Below, piece by piece: positions 52,576 through 58,980 of a stretch of DNA of 62,412 nucleotides. This DNA is from Carboxylicivirga sp. (GTDB taxonomy: Bacteria > Bacteroidota > Bacteroidia > Bacteroidales > Marinilabiliaceae). Position numbers and translations under genes: made by a program. The stretch spans positions 1 through 62,412 of the forward strand of contig JAOARW010000052.1 in assembly GCA_025210475.1 (NCBI GenBank), in the 5' to 3' direction. Numbering within the stretch: position 1 is the stretch's first letter; each line of letters starts with the position of its first letter. The notes below the pieces were generated by a model. That model saw nothing but the letters and a program-made list of their open reading frames with translations, was not told the DNA's origin and made no database searches.

Positions 52576-53049
52576 ATGCCTAAATCGAAGAAAAGAGCTT
52601 TTGACAATCAGCAGAGTCGCGTGAAGCTGATGGTTTATGACAAAGAAAACAATGGTAAAGCTTTCTACTCCTTCCTAAAGGATGATAAAAAAGGCTACGA
52701 GCACACTATAAACGCGATGAAAGAGCGAATTCTGCAAAAGTTATATCGTCGGAATTTTAATAATGCCATTTTCTACAACACGGCCACGGATAGTGTTATC
52801 GAGCGCATTTCGCCCGACAAATTTGCACAAGTATATGCAAAGAATAAGGTGAAACTTGTCATTTACGATTCAAAAAATCAAAAGCATACACGCTATTCAA
52901 CACTGGAGGATGACAAACAATCAATTGACTACATACTAGGCGTAATGAATGAACGCTACTTAAAAGGAGTGAAAATAAATGCGGCAATGTTCTACGATGT
53001 GGAAACGGGCCAACAATTAGCCAAACACACAGGTTATGGAAGAGCCTGA
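52576..53049 (+). CDS. Duplicated-domain protein of unknown function
   Basis: A 157-residue protein made of two related halves. Residues 13-75 (VKLMVYDKENNGKAFYSFLK, then DDKKGYEHTINAMKERILQK and NNAIFYNTATDSVIERI) align with residues 92-150 (VKLVIYDSKNQKHTRYSTLE, DDKQSIDYILGVMNERYLKG, NAAMFYDVETGQQLAKHT). Each half looks like a small alpha/beta domain. The plan fits a DNA- or protein-binding tandem module, but I know no family. It follows the replication gene by 29 bases, probably in the same operon. Confidence 0.65.
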   Translation: MPKSKKRAFDNQQSRVKLMVYDKENNGKAFYSFLKDDKKGYEHTINAMKERILQKLYRRNFNNAIFYNTATDSVIERISPDKFAQVYAKNKVKLVIYDSKNQKHTRYSTLEDDKQSIDYILGVMNERYLKGVKINAAMFYDVETGQQLAKHTGYGRA

Positions 53050-53116
53050 TCTATAACGTAAAAAAGGAGATAGCTCCCACACAATCTCCTTTTTTCATCT
53101 TCATAATTAGCACACT

Positions 53117-53302
53117 ATGAAAACGCTGAAAATGGGAACTCTTAGTGAGTTCCAAAAACAGGGGCAATTTACAACATTTTTTGATGATTTGTTTAACCCC
53201 GAATCAAGAATTTACAGACGGTTGTCAAAGGTAACGACCTTAATCGGAGCAACCATCGCAGTTTTAACAGTGATAGCCAACACCTATCACGTCATTAATT
53301 AA
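53117..53302 (+). CDS. Small single-span membrane protein
   Basis: A 61-residue protein with a polar N-terminus (MKTLKMGTLSEFQKQGQFTT) and one membrane helix near the end (VTTLIGATIAVLTVIANTYH). No family is recognised. It lies 68 bases after the duplicated-domain gene, with the next gene 24 bases on. Confidence 0.55.
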   Translation: MKTLKMGTLSEFQKQGQFTTFFDDLFNPESRIYRRLSKVTTLIGATIAVLTVIANTYHVIN

Positions 53303-53326
53303 TTATTAAAATTCAAATTTAAGCAA

Positions 53327-53539
53327 ATGGAAAACGAAACTCCACAAATGTCAAAACAAGATGCAGTAGCAATATTCGCATCCAGTGCTTTAACCGGCTT
53401 GTTGTCGGCTAACCCTGATTTGGCAAAACATCCAAATGATTTAGCAAAAAACGCAGCTAGCTGCGGAAATGCACTGGCCGAAGAGTTATTCCCTGAAGAA
53501 AAGTCTGAACCTGAAGAAAACACTTCAGCCCAGGAATAA
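53327..53539 (+). CDS. Small helical, acidic-tailed protein
   Basis: A 70-residue protein (SKQDAVAIFASSALTGLLSA, then NPDLAKHPNDLAKNAASCGN) ending in an acidic tail (EEKSEPEENTSAQE). It is soluble, with no motif known to me. A stem GGGAAG / CTTCCC at about 53577-53601 follows it and may end the transcript before the first palindrome cluster. Confidence 0.55.
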   Translation: MENETPQMSKQDAVAIFASSALTGLLSANPDLAKHPNDLAKNAASCGNALAEELFPEEKSEPEENTSAQE

Positions 53540-53613
53540 GAGAATTTAGTCTAAGCAACAAATACCAATATGTTAGGGAAGGTGGTGAATGTCATCTTCC
53601 CGACATTAAAAAA

Positions 53614-53795
53614 TGACGTCAGAAAGTAGTGCTGCAGATCCTTGGCCAGCTGATAAACGAATACAAATTGACGTCAAAAACCAAAGCTCGAGGCGAAGAT
53701 CCGGAAGCCAGGCGAAAGAAAATGACGTCAAAATATTTCTGAAGTAAAATGGTTCCGGCGCTCATCACCTCAGCTGCACTTAGTAATTGACGTCA
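53614..53795. repeat. TGACGTCA palindrome cluster 1 (four sites)
   Basis: TGACGTCA at 53614, 53669, 53723 and 53788 (first bases). The first and third have a left-type flank (AATGACGTCA), the second and fourth a right-type flank (ATTGACGTCAA). Spacings are 55, 54 and 65. The last two spacings (54 then 65) are the same as in cluster 2 at 56289-56415. Between the last two sites both clusters keep ATTTCT, ATCACC, AGCT and CACTT in order. The stretch has no gene. Confidence 0.9.
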
Positions 53796-53815
53796 AACAT
53801 AAAAGATAGCACACT

Positions 53816-54136
53816 ATGACAAAGAAAAAAACGACTTACCGATACCACGAAAGTATGCAGCCTTTGATTGATAAAGGTTTTAAGATGTACGAAAACATGT
53901 ACTCCGGCACAATGACGCTCAATGCCTTTTTAGATATCTGCGTAAAGAGTACGGTTGAAACTTTTCCGGAGCAGCTCCAGAACCAAGCAAAACTCAATGC
54001 TGAACTTCAAAAGAAAATTGAAGACCTGGAGAAAAAGAATGAGGAAATGATGCACACCATTCGCGCCGTTCATCAACTCAATGTGCAACAATACAAAGTA
54101 AAGGAGCAAGTAATCAAACTTATTAACCAGGAATAA
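53816..54136 (+). CDS. Coiled-coil protein of the bounded gene block
   Basis: A 106-residue protein. The first 55 residues are a basic, mixed domain (RYHESMQPLIDKGFKMYENM) and residues 60-100 a coiled coil (AELQKKIEDLEKKNEEMMHT). It may be a small DNA-binding or scaffold protein, but no family is recognised. It is the first of eight rightward genes between the two TGACGTCA clusters, starting 21 bases after the last site, and it ends two bases before the next gene. Confidence 0.6.
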   Translation: MTKKKTTYRYHESMQPLIDKGFKMYENMYSGTMTLNAFLDICVKSTVETFPEQLQNQAKLNAELQKKIEDLEKKNEEMMHTIRAVHQLNVQQYKVKEQVIKLINQE

Positions 54137-54138
54137 CC

Positions 54139-54354
54139 ATGACACAATTTAGAGTACAGATAGATGTAAAGGAAATTAAGAAGGGTTGGGCCATATGTAA
54201 CCTTTATACTGGAAAAAGATGCATTGAAGTAGTAATGCCAGAAAAGCATTATCACGAATTAATGCAGGATGGTTTCTTTATCAGAGACGGTAAAGAACGG
54301 GATAGCGCAAATGTGCTGAATACAACCGATGTTTTTACTAATAAATCTGCTTAA
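54139..54354 (+). CDS. Small protein of unknown function in the bounded block
   Basis: A 71-residue protein (RVQIDVKEIKKGWAICNLYT, GKRCIEVVMPEKHYHELMQD) with a beta-rich start and a single helix. No motif is known to me. The spacing to both neighbours is one to two bases, so it is translated from the same message as they are. Confidence 0.5.
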   Translation: MTQFRVQIDVKEIKKGWAICNLYTGKRCIEVVMPEKHYHELMQDGFFIRDGKERDSANVLNTTDVFTNKSA

Positions 54355-54355
54355 T

Positions 54356-54763
54356 ATGGACACGATTACTGTTAGTCAGGCTCAGGCCAACATCGATAAT
54401 GATTTAGGTTATGTATATGTAAAAGCCATCATCAACGATAATAAGGAAACTCTTTATCCAGAATCCATTCTGGATGCCATGGCAGCAAAGAAGCAGTATA
54501 ATTCACCTTATACCATTTGGTACAGTACGAATAATGAGCTAAAGCAAGTTGTTTATGATGATGATAAAGAGATTACAACCGCGAGTATTCCAATTGGTTT
54601 ATTGCCACTGGAAGAAAAGGCTATTCATATTAACGATGCAGCCAAATTGATAAAACTGATGCAAACAGATGAAGCTATTCAGCATATCAAAAGCAAATTG
54701 ACTGGTCGTCCTATAACAGAAGAAATTGATGTAGAACTAATTGTTTGTTGTAAAACAAATTAA
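54356..54763 (+). CDS. Protein of unknown function in the bounded block
   Basis: About 135 residues from the ATG at 54356 (MDTITVSQAQANIDNDLGYV). It is an acidic, soluble protein with an alternating beta/alpha pattern (SPYTIWYSTNNELKQVVYDD, LLPLEEKAIHINDAAKLIKL) and a late VELIVCCKTN. No family is recognised. The start directly follows the stop of the previous gene. Confidence 0.55.
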   Translation: MDTITVSQAQANIDNDLGYVYVKAIINDNKETLYPESILDAMAAKKQYNSPYTIWYSTNNELKQVVYDDDKEITTASIPIGLLPLEEKAIHINDAAKLIKLMQTDEAIQHIKSKLTGRPITEEIDVELIVCCKTN

Positions 54764-54771
54764 CATTAAAT

Positions 54772-55038
54772 ATGGAAACATTTACAGTAACAGAGCAGCT
54801 AATTGCTGACAACATTAAAAGCGTTGAATACCAGCGTATGGGTAAAAAAATGATGGTTTGCCTGATTACGACTCCCAATGGTCATGAAGTTATTGGCCAG
54901 TCAGGAATAGTAGATCATCGAAATTTCAATGAAGAAGTTGGTAAACAATGGGCATTAGTAGATGCCAAAAACAACTTAGCCAGGTTATTGGCCTATCAGG
55001 TACAGGGACAACTTAATAAGTATTTAAATAATAACTAA
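54772..55038 (+). CDS. Gp49-like small phage protein
   Basis: An 88-residue protein (NIKSVEYQRMGKKMMVCLIT, TPNGHEVIGQSGIVDHRNFN, KNNLARLLAYQVQGQLNKYL). This layout, a beta-rich start with NG..V.G.s..v....f....G.....A..NA...LW/L..Y, resembles phage Gp49-like or Mu Gam-associated small proteins of wide spread; the match is from memory. It is very likely a phage accessory protein of the replication or anti-host type. Confidence 0.55.
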   Translation: METFTVTEQLIADNIKSVEYQRMGKKMMVCLITTPNGHEVIGQSGIVDHRNFNEEVGKQWALVDAKNNLARLLAYQVQGQLNKYLNNN

Positions 55039-55050
55039 TCTAATTTAAAA

Positions 55051-55254
55051 ATGAACAAGCAAAATTTAATTAAGGCTTTATCCAAGAATGAATTTGTAAG
55101 TGATCCTGATGGTATCGCTGATTTGTTGGAACAATCTCACAATGTATTAGCAGAAAGCTATCCTGATGCAACCATTACACCAGAGGCAACGGTAGGATTA
55201 GCTCAACTGATCATGTATTATGAAGATGTTCCGGAGGAAACTACAGGCGATTAA
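55051..55254 (+). CDS. Small acidic protein in the bounded block
   Basis: A 67-residue acidic, helical protein (NEFVSDPDGIADLLEQSHNV, LAESYPDATITPEATVGLAQ) ending YYEDVPEETTGD. No family is recognised. It lies 12 bases after the Gp49-like gene. Confidence 0.5.
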   Translation: MNKQNLIKALSKNEFVSDPDGIADLLEQSHNVLAESYPDATITPEATVGLAQLIMYYEDVPEETTGD

Positions 55255-55309
55255 TAAACCTGTAGGTTGATTAAAATCTCCTAAAATGAATCAAAATGGG
55301 AAGTTTTAA

Positions 55310-55624
55310 ATGAAATCACTTGTAAAAACCTTTTTAGCGCATCAAAAAGAACTTGGTGCGCTTAATTCAGACTTCTATAACCAAGTAATATCTGAAGGTA
55401 GAACAAAAGGTATATTAAAAGGTACACATGGCGCATCATCACGCGAAATCAACCGCATTGCAAAATACTTTAATGTGCCTCACTCTGCGCTTATTGAGCG
55501 CAAACCGCCTAAGTTAATTGATACAATTTGTGAGCATTGTGGTGAGGCGTTTATTCCTGGCAACAAGAAAGCGAAATATTGCAGCGACAGATGTAGAAAC
55601 AGAGCTTTTAGAGCGAATAACTAA
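55310..55624 (+). CDS. Zinc-ribbon DNA-binding-like protein
   Basis: A 104-residue protein. Residues about 25-60 form an HTH-like helical segment (GAHGASSREINRIAKYFNVP with conserved spacing; read as GTHGASSREINRIAKYFNVP). Residues 75-100 form a zinc ribbon, CEHCGEAFIPGNKKAKYCSD then RCRNRAFRANN, with CxxC...C...C ligands. This combination suggests a small transcription or replication factor. It starts 55 bases after the previous gene, has the only clear known fold in the bounded block, and precedes the membrane protein gene by six bases. Confidence 0.7.
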   Translation: MKSLVKTFLAHQKELGALNSDFYNQVISEGRTKGILKGTHGASSREINRIAKYFNVPHSALIERKPPKLIDTICEHCGEAFIPGNKKAKYCSDRCRNRAFRANN

Positions 55625-55630
55625 GCAATT

Positions 55631-56284
55631 ATGAATAAAAAACTACAATCCTTCCTTACGAACCTGGCCCTACTGGGCATGATAGCTGAACTCAGCTACA
55701 TAAACAGTAAAAGCTTGCTCCATCTTGCCGGTAACAAAGAAACCATTCACCAGGTATTTGCGATTGTTGGAGCTATCGCGTTTAGTATCGTTACCATCAT
55801 CATTATGCAGCAAAGTCATTTGAAATGGCAAAAAGTAGCCTTCCCAATATTCGATGCTGCATTAGTATTCTTAGGTTTCAACCTTGATTTGCATCCTGAT
55901 TTACGCATTTATATGACCATCTTTATGGCCATATTTGCCGGTCTTATCATGTATAGCCTGGGACTGATTGAATACCGGTCCGGTGAAACAAAAGAAACCA
56001 AAGAGATAGCTTACCAAAAGAACAGAGCCAACTTACTTGGTAAAGAGTTGGAGTCATTTAAAAGTAAGTTGAAACAACGCGAAAGTAAGATTGAAGAAAT
56101 GCAAACTTACTATGCTGATATCGAAAGTAACCAGGAGGAATTACAAAGTAACTTGATTGTAGCTCAAAGTAAGTTAGAACTAATGGAACCCATCTATACT
56201 AAACATGAGCTTGGTCGCATCCGCAAAAAGAATCCTGCCAACCGTACGGATAAAGAAAAACAACTATTAGCCACCGTAAACTAA
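55631..56284 (+). CDS. Multi-span membrane protein with a coiled-coil tail
   Basis: A 217-residue protein with about four helices in the first 110 residues (NLALLGMIAELSYIN, VFAIVGAIAFSIVTIIIM, FPIFDAALVFLGFNL, YMTIFMAIFAGLIMYSLGLI). Residues 125-195 are coiled coil (GKELESFKSKLKQRESKIEE, NQEELQSNLIVAQSKLELME). It ends in a basic tail. It looks like a membrane-anchored scaffold; function unknown. It is the last gene before cluster 2, whose first TGACGTCA begins five bases after its stop. Confidence 0.6.
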   Translation: MNKKLQSFLTNLALLGMIAELSYINSKSLLHLAGNKETIHQVFAIVGAIAFSIVTIIIMQQSHLKWQKVAFPIFDAALVFLGFNLDLHPDLRIYMTIFMAIFAGLIMYSLGLIEYRSGETKETKEIAYQKNRANLLGKELESFKSKLKQRESKIEEMQTYYADIESNQEELQSNLIVAQSKLELMEPIYTKHELGRIRKKNPANRTDKEKQLLATVN

Positions 56285-56288
56285 TAAA

Positions 56289-56415
56289 TGACGTCAAAAT
56301 TCGCTTCCGGAACATTGCCGGCTTTGTTCCTGGAAAGAAAAATGACGTCATATTATTTCTTCAGGGAGATAGATCCTCTTGATATCACCCGAGCTTCACT
56401 TTAAAATTGACGTCA
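56289..56415. repeat. TGACGTCA palindrome cluster 2 (three sites)
   Basis: TGACGTCA at 56289, 56343 and 56408 (first bases), spaced 54 and 65, the same as the last three sites of cluster 1. The final site has the right-type flank ATTGACGTCAA. Sequence between the last two sites keeps ATTTCT, ATCACC, AGCT and CACTT in the same order as cluster 1. With cluster 1 it brackets a block of eight small genes. Confidence 0.9.
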
Positions 56416-56439
56416 ACTTTTAATATCGACAGACTAAAT

Positions 56440-56691
56440 ATGCGCTATATTGCTGTTATACATTACTGGAGTATCAAGTGTAAAGGATTCTCCCATCACG
56501 AGCTGAAGGCCACAACCAGGGAACAAGCCGAAACCGAAGCAACCATACTAAAGTTTAAGCGACAAACGCCATTCGAAGGCTGTTCTTATACCATTATTGA
56601 GATTGAGGAACGAGAGAAATTGAATTTAATACCTGGTTGGATCAGGAAGTGGTTCTACAGAAAAAGCCCCAGTATTACTTGGGGCTATTGA
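56440..56691 (+). CDS. Small protein of unknown function
   Basis: About 83 residues from the ATG at 56440 (MRYIAVIHYWSIKCKGFSHH), with a helix TTREQAETEATILKFKRQTP and a late WIRKWFYRKSP. It looks like a compact alpha/beta domain; no family is recognised. The hairpin AGCCCCA / TGGGGCT over its end (about 56664-56687) may serve as terminator for this gene and the convergent one. Confidence 0.55.
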   Translation: MRYIAVIHYWSIKCKGFSHHELKATTREQAETEATILKFKRQTPFEGCSYTIIEIEEREKLNLIPGWIRKWFYRKSPSITWGY

Positions 56692-56703
56692 TTAGATTCT
56701 AGT

Positions 56704-56985
56704 CTACTTGGGTTTTAATTTCTTATTACGTAGTAAATACCATGTATCTGGATTAGCCATCCCTTGTCGATTTTCAGATATTTCTGTAATTACAAATCGA
56801 CCACGTCCTCTAATCTCAATTATTCTTTTAGCTATGTCTTCTGCGGAATATTCAGAAATAACGTAGAAACTGTGAGGAATATCAAACCTCCAAGTATAAA
56901 CTTCATTCATCTGGTTCAAACATTCTTTCATTTGGTCTCTTGAACCAAGTTTATCTGAATAAACTAATAAATATGCTTTTCTCAT
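56704..56985 (-). CDS. SinR/GhoS-like ferredoxin-fold protein
   Basis: A 93-residue protein. The pattern AYLLVYSDKLGSRDQMKECL, YTWRFDIPHSFYVISEYSAE and DIAKRIIEIRGRGRFVITEI matches the plan of SinR-like (Cas2/GhoS-fold) proteins, which often act in toxin-antitoxin or RNA-processing roles: AYL..Y...... / S.w.i.s..sa..I...i / lfV.ei. The assignment is by pattern only. Its start overlaps the stop of the membrane protein gene upstream by four bases, so the two are coupled. Confidence 0.6.
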   Translation of the reverse strand: MRKAYLLVYSDKLGSRDQMKECLNQMNEVYTWRFDIPHSFYVISEYSAEDIAKRIIEIRGRGRFVITEISENRQGMANPDTWYLLRNKKLKPK

Positions 56986-57335
56986 TGTCCTATCCCTTTT
57001 GGATCATCTACAACAATAACATCATTAGCATCAATTTCAATAGGTCCTTTATCTCCTTTCTCTTGAGATAATTCCATCTCACGTTTTTGTAATTGATATT
57101 CTTCCGATTGAAGTTTATCAGGATCAATTACCAAAAGGACAAAATAACCAACAATTGCGGCACAAACAGGAAGCATTATTAATACAATTAACCAAACAGG
57201 AATTGGCTTAATCATTGCAGCCAATGCTAGAAACTGAACTTCGCAAATCCCACATAACCATAATAAGGGATTTAATGCACTCCGTACTTTGAGCTTTGAA
57301 CCGGCTTCAATAGATTTAGAAGCAATATTACTCAT
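56982..57335 (-). CDS. Two-span membrane protein coupled to the SinR-like gene
   Basis: A 117-residue protein with two membrane helices (PLLWLCGICEVQFLALAAMI and VWLIVLIMLPVCAAIVGYFV) and a cytoplasmic, charged tail (QKREMELSQEKGDKG). No family is recognised. The ATGA overlap with the SinR-like gene and isolation from other genes suggest a two-gene unit, perhaps a membrane effector with its regulator. That is inference. Confidence 0.6.
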   Translation of the reverse strand: MSNIASKSIEAGSKLKVRSALNPLLWLCGICEVQFLALAAMIKPIPVWLIVLIMLPVCAAIVGYFVLLVIDPDKLQSEEYQLQKREMELSQEKGDKGPIEIDANDVIVVDDPKGIGQ

Positions 57336-57375
57336 AGATATATAATTAAAATAGGTCTAAAAATTAGCCTGGGCT

Positions 57376-57516
57376 TTATTTCTCTTTCATCATCAATAGA
57401 AGCTCTTCCTCAGTTTTCACACAGATGCTTTTGTATTTTTTAGTAAACGCCTTTGCTATGTCAATTAATGCCTTTCCAAACTTGGTTGTATCATCTACTT
57501 CAATAACATACTTCAT
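57376..57516 (-). CDS. 46-residue antitoxin-like protein
   Basis: A short frame reading MKYVIEVDDTTKFGKALIDI and KAFTKKYKSICVKTEEELLL. It begins six bases after the RelE-like toxin on the same strand. Its beginning resembles that of the antitoxin at 57854-58060 (hydrophobic strand, then a helix with K..LL.LAK). It may be a second antitoxin or a relic. It is below usual gene-calling length. Confidence 0.65.
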   Translation of the reverse strand: MKYVIEVDDTTKFGKALIDIAKAFTKKYKSICVKTEEELLLMMKEK

Positions 57517-57522
57517 AGTTTA

Positions 57523-57864
57523 TTACCTATTAAAAAAGTCTTTTATCAGCTTTATAATGGTGCTTTTTTTGACAGAGCTCTCTTCTGATTTATCGTAGAT
57601 GGTAATCAGGTAGATATAATGTGTTTTAACTTTTTTACTTACCGAATAGGTGATTATCCTGAACCCACCACTTTTTCCGCTTCCTTTGTCCTTACTTGCA
57701 AGCCTTATTTTATAGATGCCCTCTCCAAGATGAGTGCCTAAATCGTGCTTATCTTCAAGCTCTGCACCTAATTCAGCTAACTCATTATTTAGGTTGCGAA
57801 ACTTCTTAGATAAGCGTTTAAATCGTTTTTCAAAATAGGCGGTAAGGATAATTCTATTTGCCAT
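57523..57864 (-). CDS. RelE/ParE-family toxin
   Basis: A 113-residue protein (YFEKRFKRLSKKFRNLNNEL, AELEDKHDLGTHLGEGIYKI, RLASKDKGSGKSGGFRIITY). The GGFRIITYSV and IYLITIYDKSEESSV segments are the RelE/HigB-type core: a basic, beta-rich fold that cleaves mRNA or binds gyrase. A short antitoxin gene precedes it with an 11-base overlap, giving the standard order antitoxin then toxin. It stabilises the element; the target is not known. Confidence 0.88.
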   Translation of the reverse strand: MANRIILTAYFEKRFKRLSKKFRNLNNELAELGAELEDKHDLGTHLGEGIYKIRLASKDKGSGKSGGFRIITYSVSKKVKTHYIYLITIYDKSEESSVKKSTIIKLIKDFFNR

Positions 57865-58060
57865 CTAAAAACTGTTTTAAAGTTTTTCCTTTTGTCTTGC
57901 CTTCCTCAATTGACTTGGCATCTTCCAATCCTTTCAGAATCTGAGTGGCAACATCATCTTCTTTTTTAACCGTTTTCACTTTACTGCCTAATTTTTTAGC
58001 AAGCTCAAGAAGCAGCTTGTAGTTGCTTTTGTTGTTCGGTTCAATAACTAATACATCCAT
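57854..58060 (-). CDS. Antitoxin of the RelE/ParE pair
   Basis: A 68-residue protein (MDVLVIEPNNKSNYKLLLEL, AKKLGSKVKTVKKEDDVATQ) with a C-terminal charged tail (KTKGKTLKQFLDGK). Its position just before the toxin and 11-base overlap identify it as the antitoxin. The tail would wrap the toxin. No separate DNA-binding domain is clear. Confidence 0.82.
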   Translation of the reverse strand: MDVLVIEPNNKSNYKLLLELAKKLGSKVKTVKKEDDVATQILKGLEDAKSIEEGKTKGKTLKQFLDGK

Positions 58061-58110
58061 AACGCTTTCATTTTTGTGTGCTTTTACAAATGTACAAAAA
58101 TGTAGATAAA

Positions 58111-58314
58111 CTACCCTGCATAATCTCTTACTGGCACACCATAACGTGCATAAAACACTTCTAATTCAGGTATAGAGAGTTTACCGCGATTATCAATCTC
58201 AATACGTTTACACATACTACGAATCGTATCACGACTAACATCAAACTCAACCGCTAATTCTTTCTTGGTTTTCGGTTTAAGAGAGGGTTTTATTTCTTCG
58301 GGCAGCTTTGCCAT
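58111..58314 (-). CDS. Small helix-turn-helix protein
   Basis: A 67-residue protein. Residues about 15-50 form an HTH (TKKELAVEFDVSRDTIRSMC), and the rest is LSIPELEVFYARYGVPVRDY. It is a compact DNA-binding protein of the kind that controls late genes or copy number. It reads leftward, divergent from the late operon at 58507. The 7-unit 10-bp iteron array lies in the gap between them and is the obvious candidate binding site. Confidence 0.78.
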   Translation of the reverse strand: MAKLPEEIKPSLKPKTKKELAVEFDVSRDTIRSMCKRIEIDNRGKLSIPELEVFYARYGVPVRDYAG

Positions 58315-58408
58315 ACAGGTGCATAGATATATTTAGGGTTAATATTACCTAAGCAACCGTTCTATTAAATACCACTGCAAATATAGCTATTTTTCAATAA
58401 CATAATAA

Positions 58409-58478
58409 TGCCGATTTTTGCAGAATTTTGCCGAAAAGTGCGGAAAAATGCCGATTAATGCCGAAAAATGCGGAATTG
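58409..58478. promoter_or_regulatory. Seven exact 10-bp iterons (TGCCGAWWWW)
   Basis: Seven units in strict 10-base register, each starting TGC: TGCCGATTTT, TGCAGAATTT, TGCCGAAAAG, TGCGGAAAAA, TGCCGATTAA, TGCCGAAAAA, TGCGGAATTG. The 10-base period puts each unit on the same DNA face, and the A/T tracts favour bending. The array ends 28 bases before the late operon. It may be an operator/activator array or a replication origin. Confidence 0.92.
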
Positions 58479-58506
58479 GCCTTGGTCGTGGTGGTATGTT
58501 TGAACC

Positions 58507-58980
58507 ATGACAAAGAAAATTCTCATAGGTTTAGGTGTTGGTTGCGCTCTTTACTATGCTTACTATCTGAATAAAGATAAATTTGGCGCAAAGGCACAAC
58601 AATTCATCAAAGAGAACTTTTCTATTCGTATTGCCGGTGCTAAAGTGCATAGATTAGATAAGTCAGGTTTAGATTTTCGCCTGACAGCAGATTTAATAAA
58701 TCTTTCTTCTATTTCAGCCACTGCGAAGTTTCTAAAGGCTGATATCTACTTTTTGAAGAATGGTTCTCCATCACACCTGGCAACGACAGCAATTAACAAT
58801 TCTTTTACCATTAAAGCACAAAATACCACTCGTATTTCTGACTTTAAGGTACAGGTTCCCTACGCTAGTCTCATTTGGAACATGAGCCTATTTACCGCAG
58901 CTCCACGTCAATTCAAAGTAGTGATTACTACCAACGTGAATGGACAGGATATTTCACTAACCAAAAATATCATAGCGTAG
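58507..58980 (+). CDS. Membrane-anchored LEA/WHy-type beta protein
   Basis: A 157-residue protein with an N-terminal membrane segment (ILIGLGVGCALYYAYYL) and a beta-sandwich domain. DFRLTADLINLSSISATAKF and KADIYFLKNGSPSHLATTAI followed by ISDFKVQVPYASLIW suit an LEA14/WHy-type fold (a structural binding module). It is the first gene of the late operon. Its stop codon directly abuts the start of the next gene. In a tailless virus such a protein could be part of the membrane or vertex; that is inference. Confidence 0.6.
   Translation: MTKKILIGLGVGCALYYAYYLNKDKFGAKAQQFIKENFSIRIAGAKVHRLDKSGLDFRLTADLINLSSISATAKFLKADIYFLKNGSPSHLATTAINNSFTIKAQNTTRISDFKVQVPYASLIWNMSLFTAAPRQFKVVITTNVNGQDISLTKNIIA

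Noticed and set aside
53299..53523. 74-residue minus-strand ORF
   Set aside because: It is the antisense shadow of the 70-residue gene at 53327-53539.
53614..56415. CRISPR array
   Set aside because: The repeated unit is an 8-10 base palindrome with uneven spacing and no constant spacer length; no cas genes are nearby.
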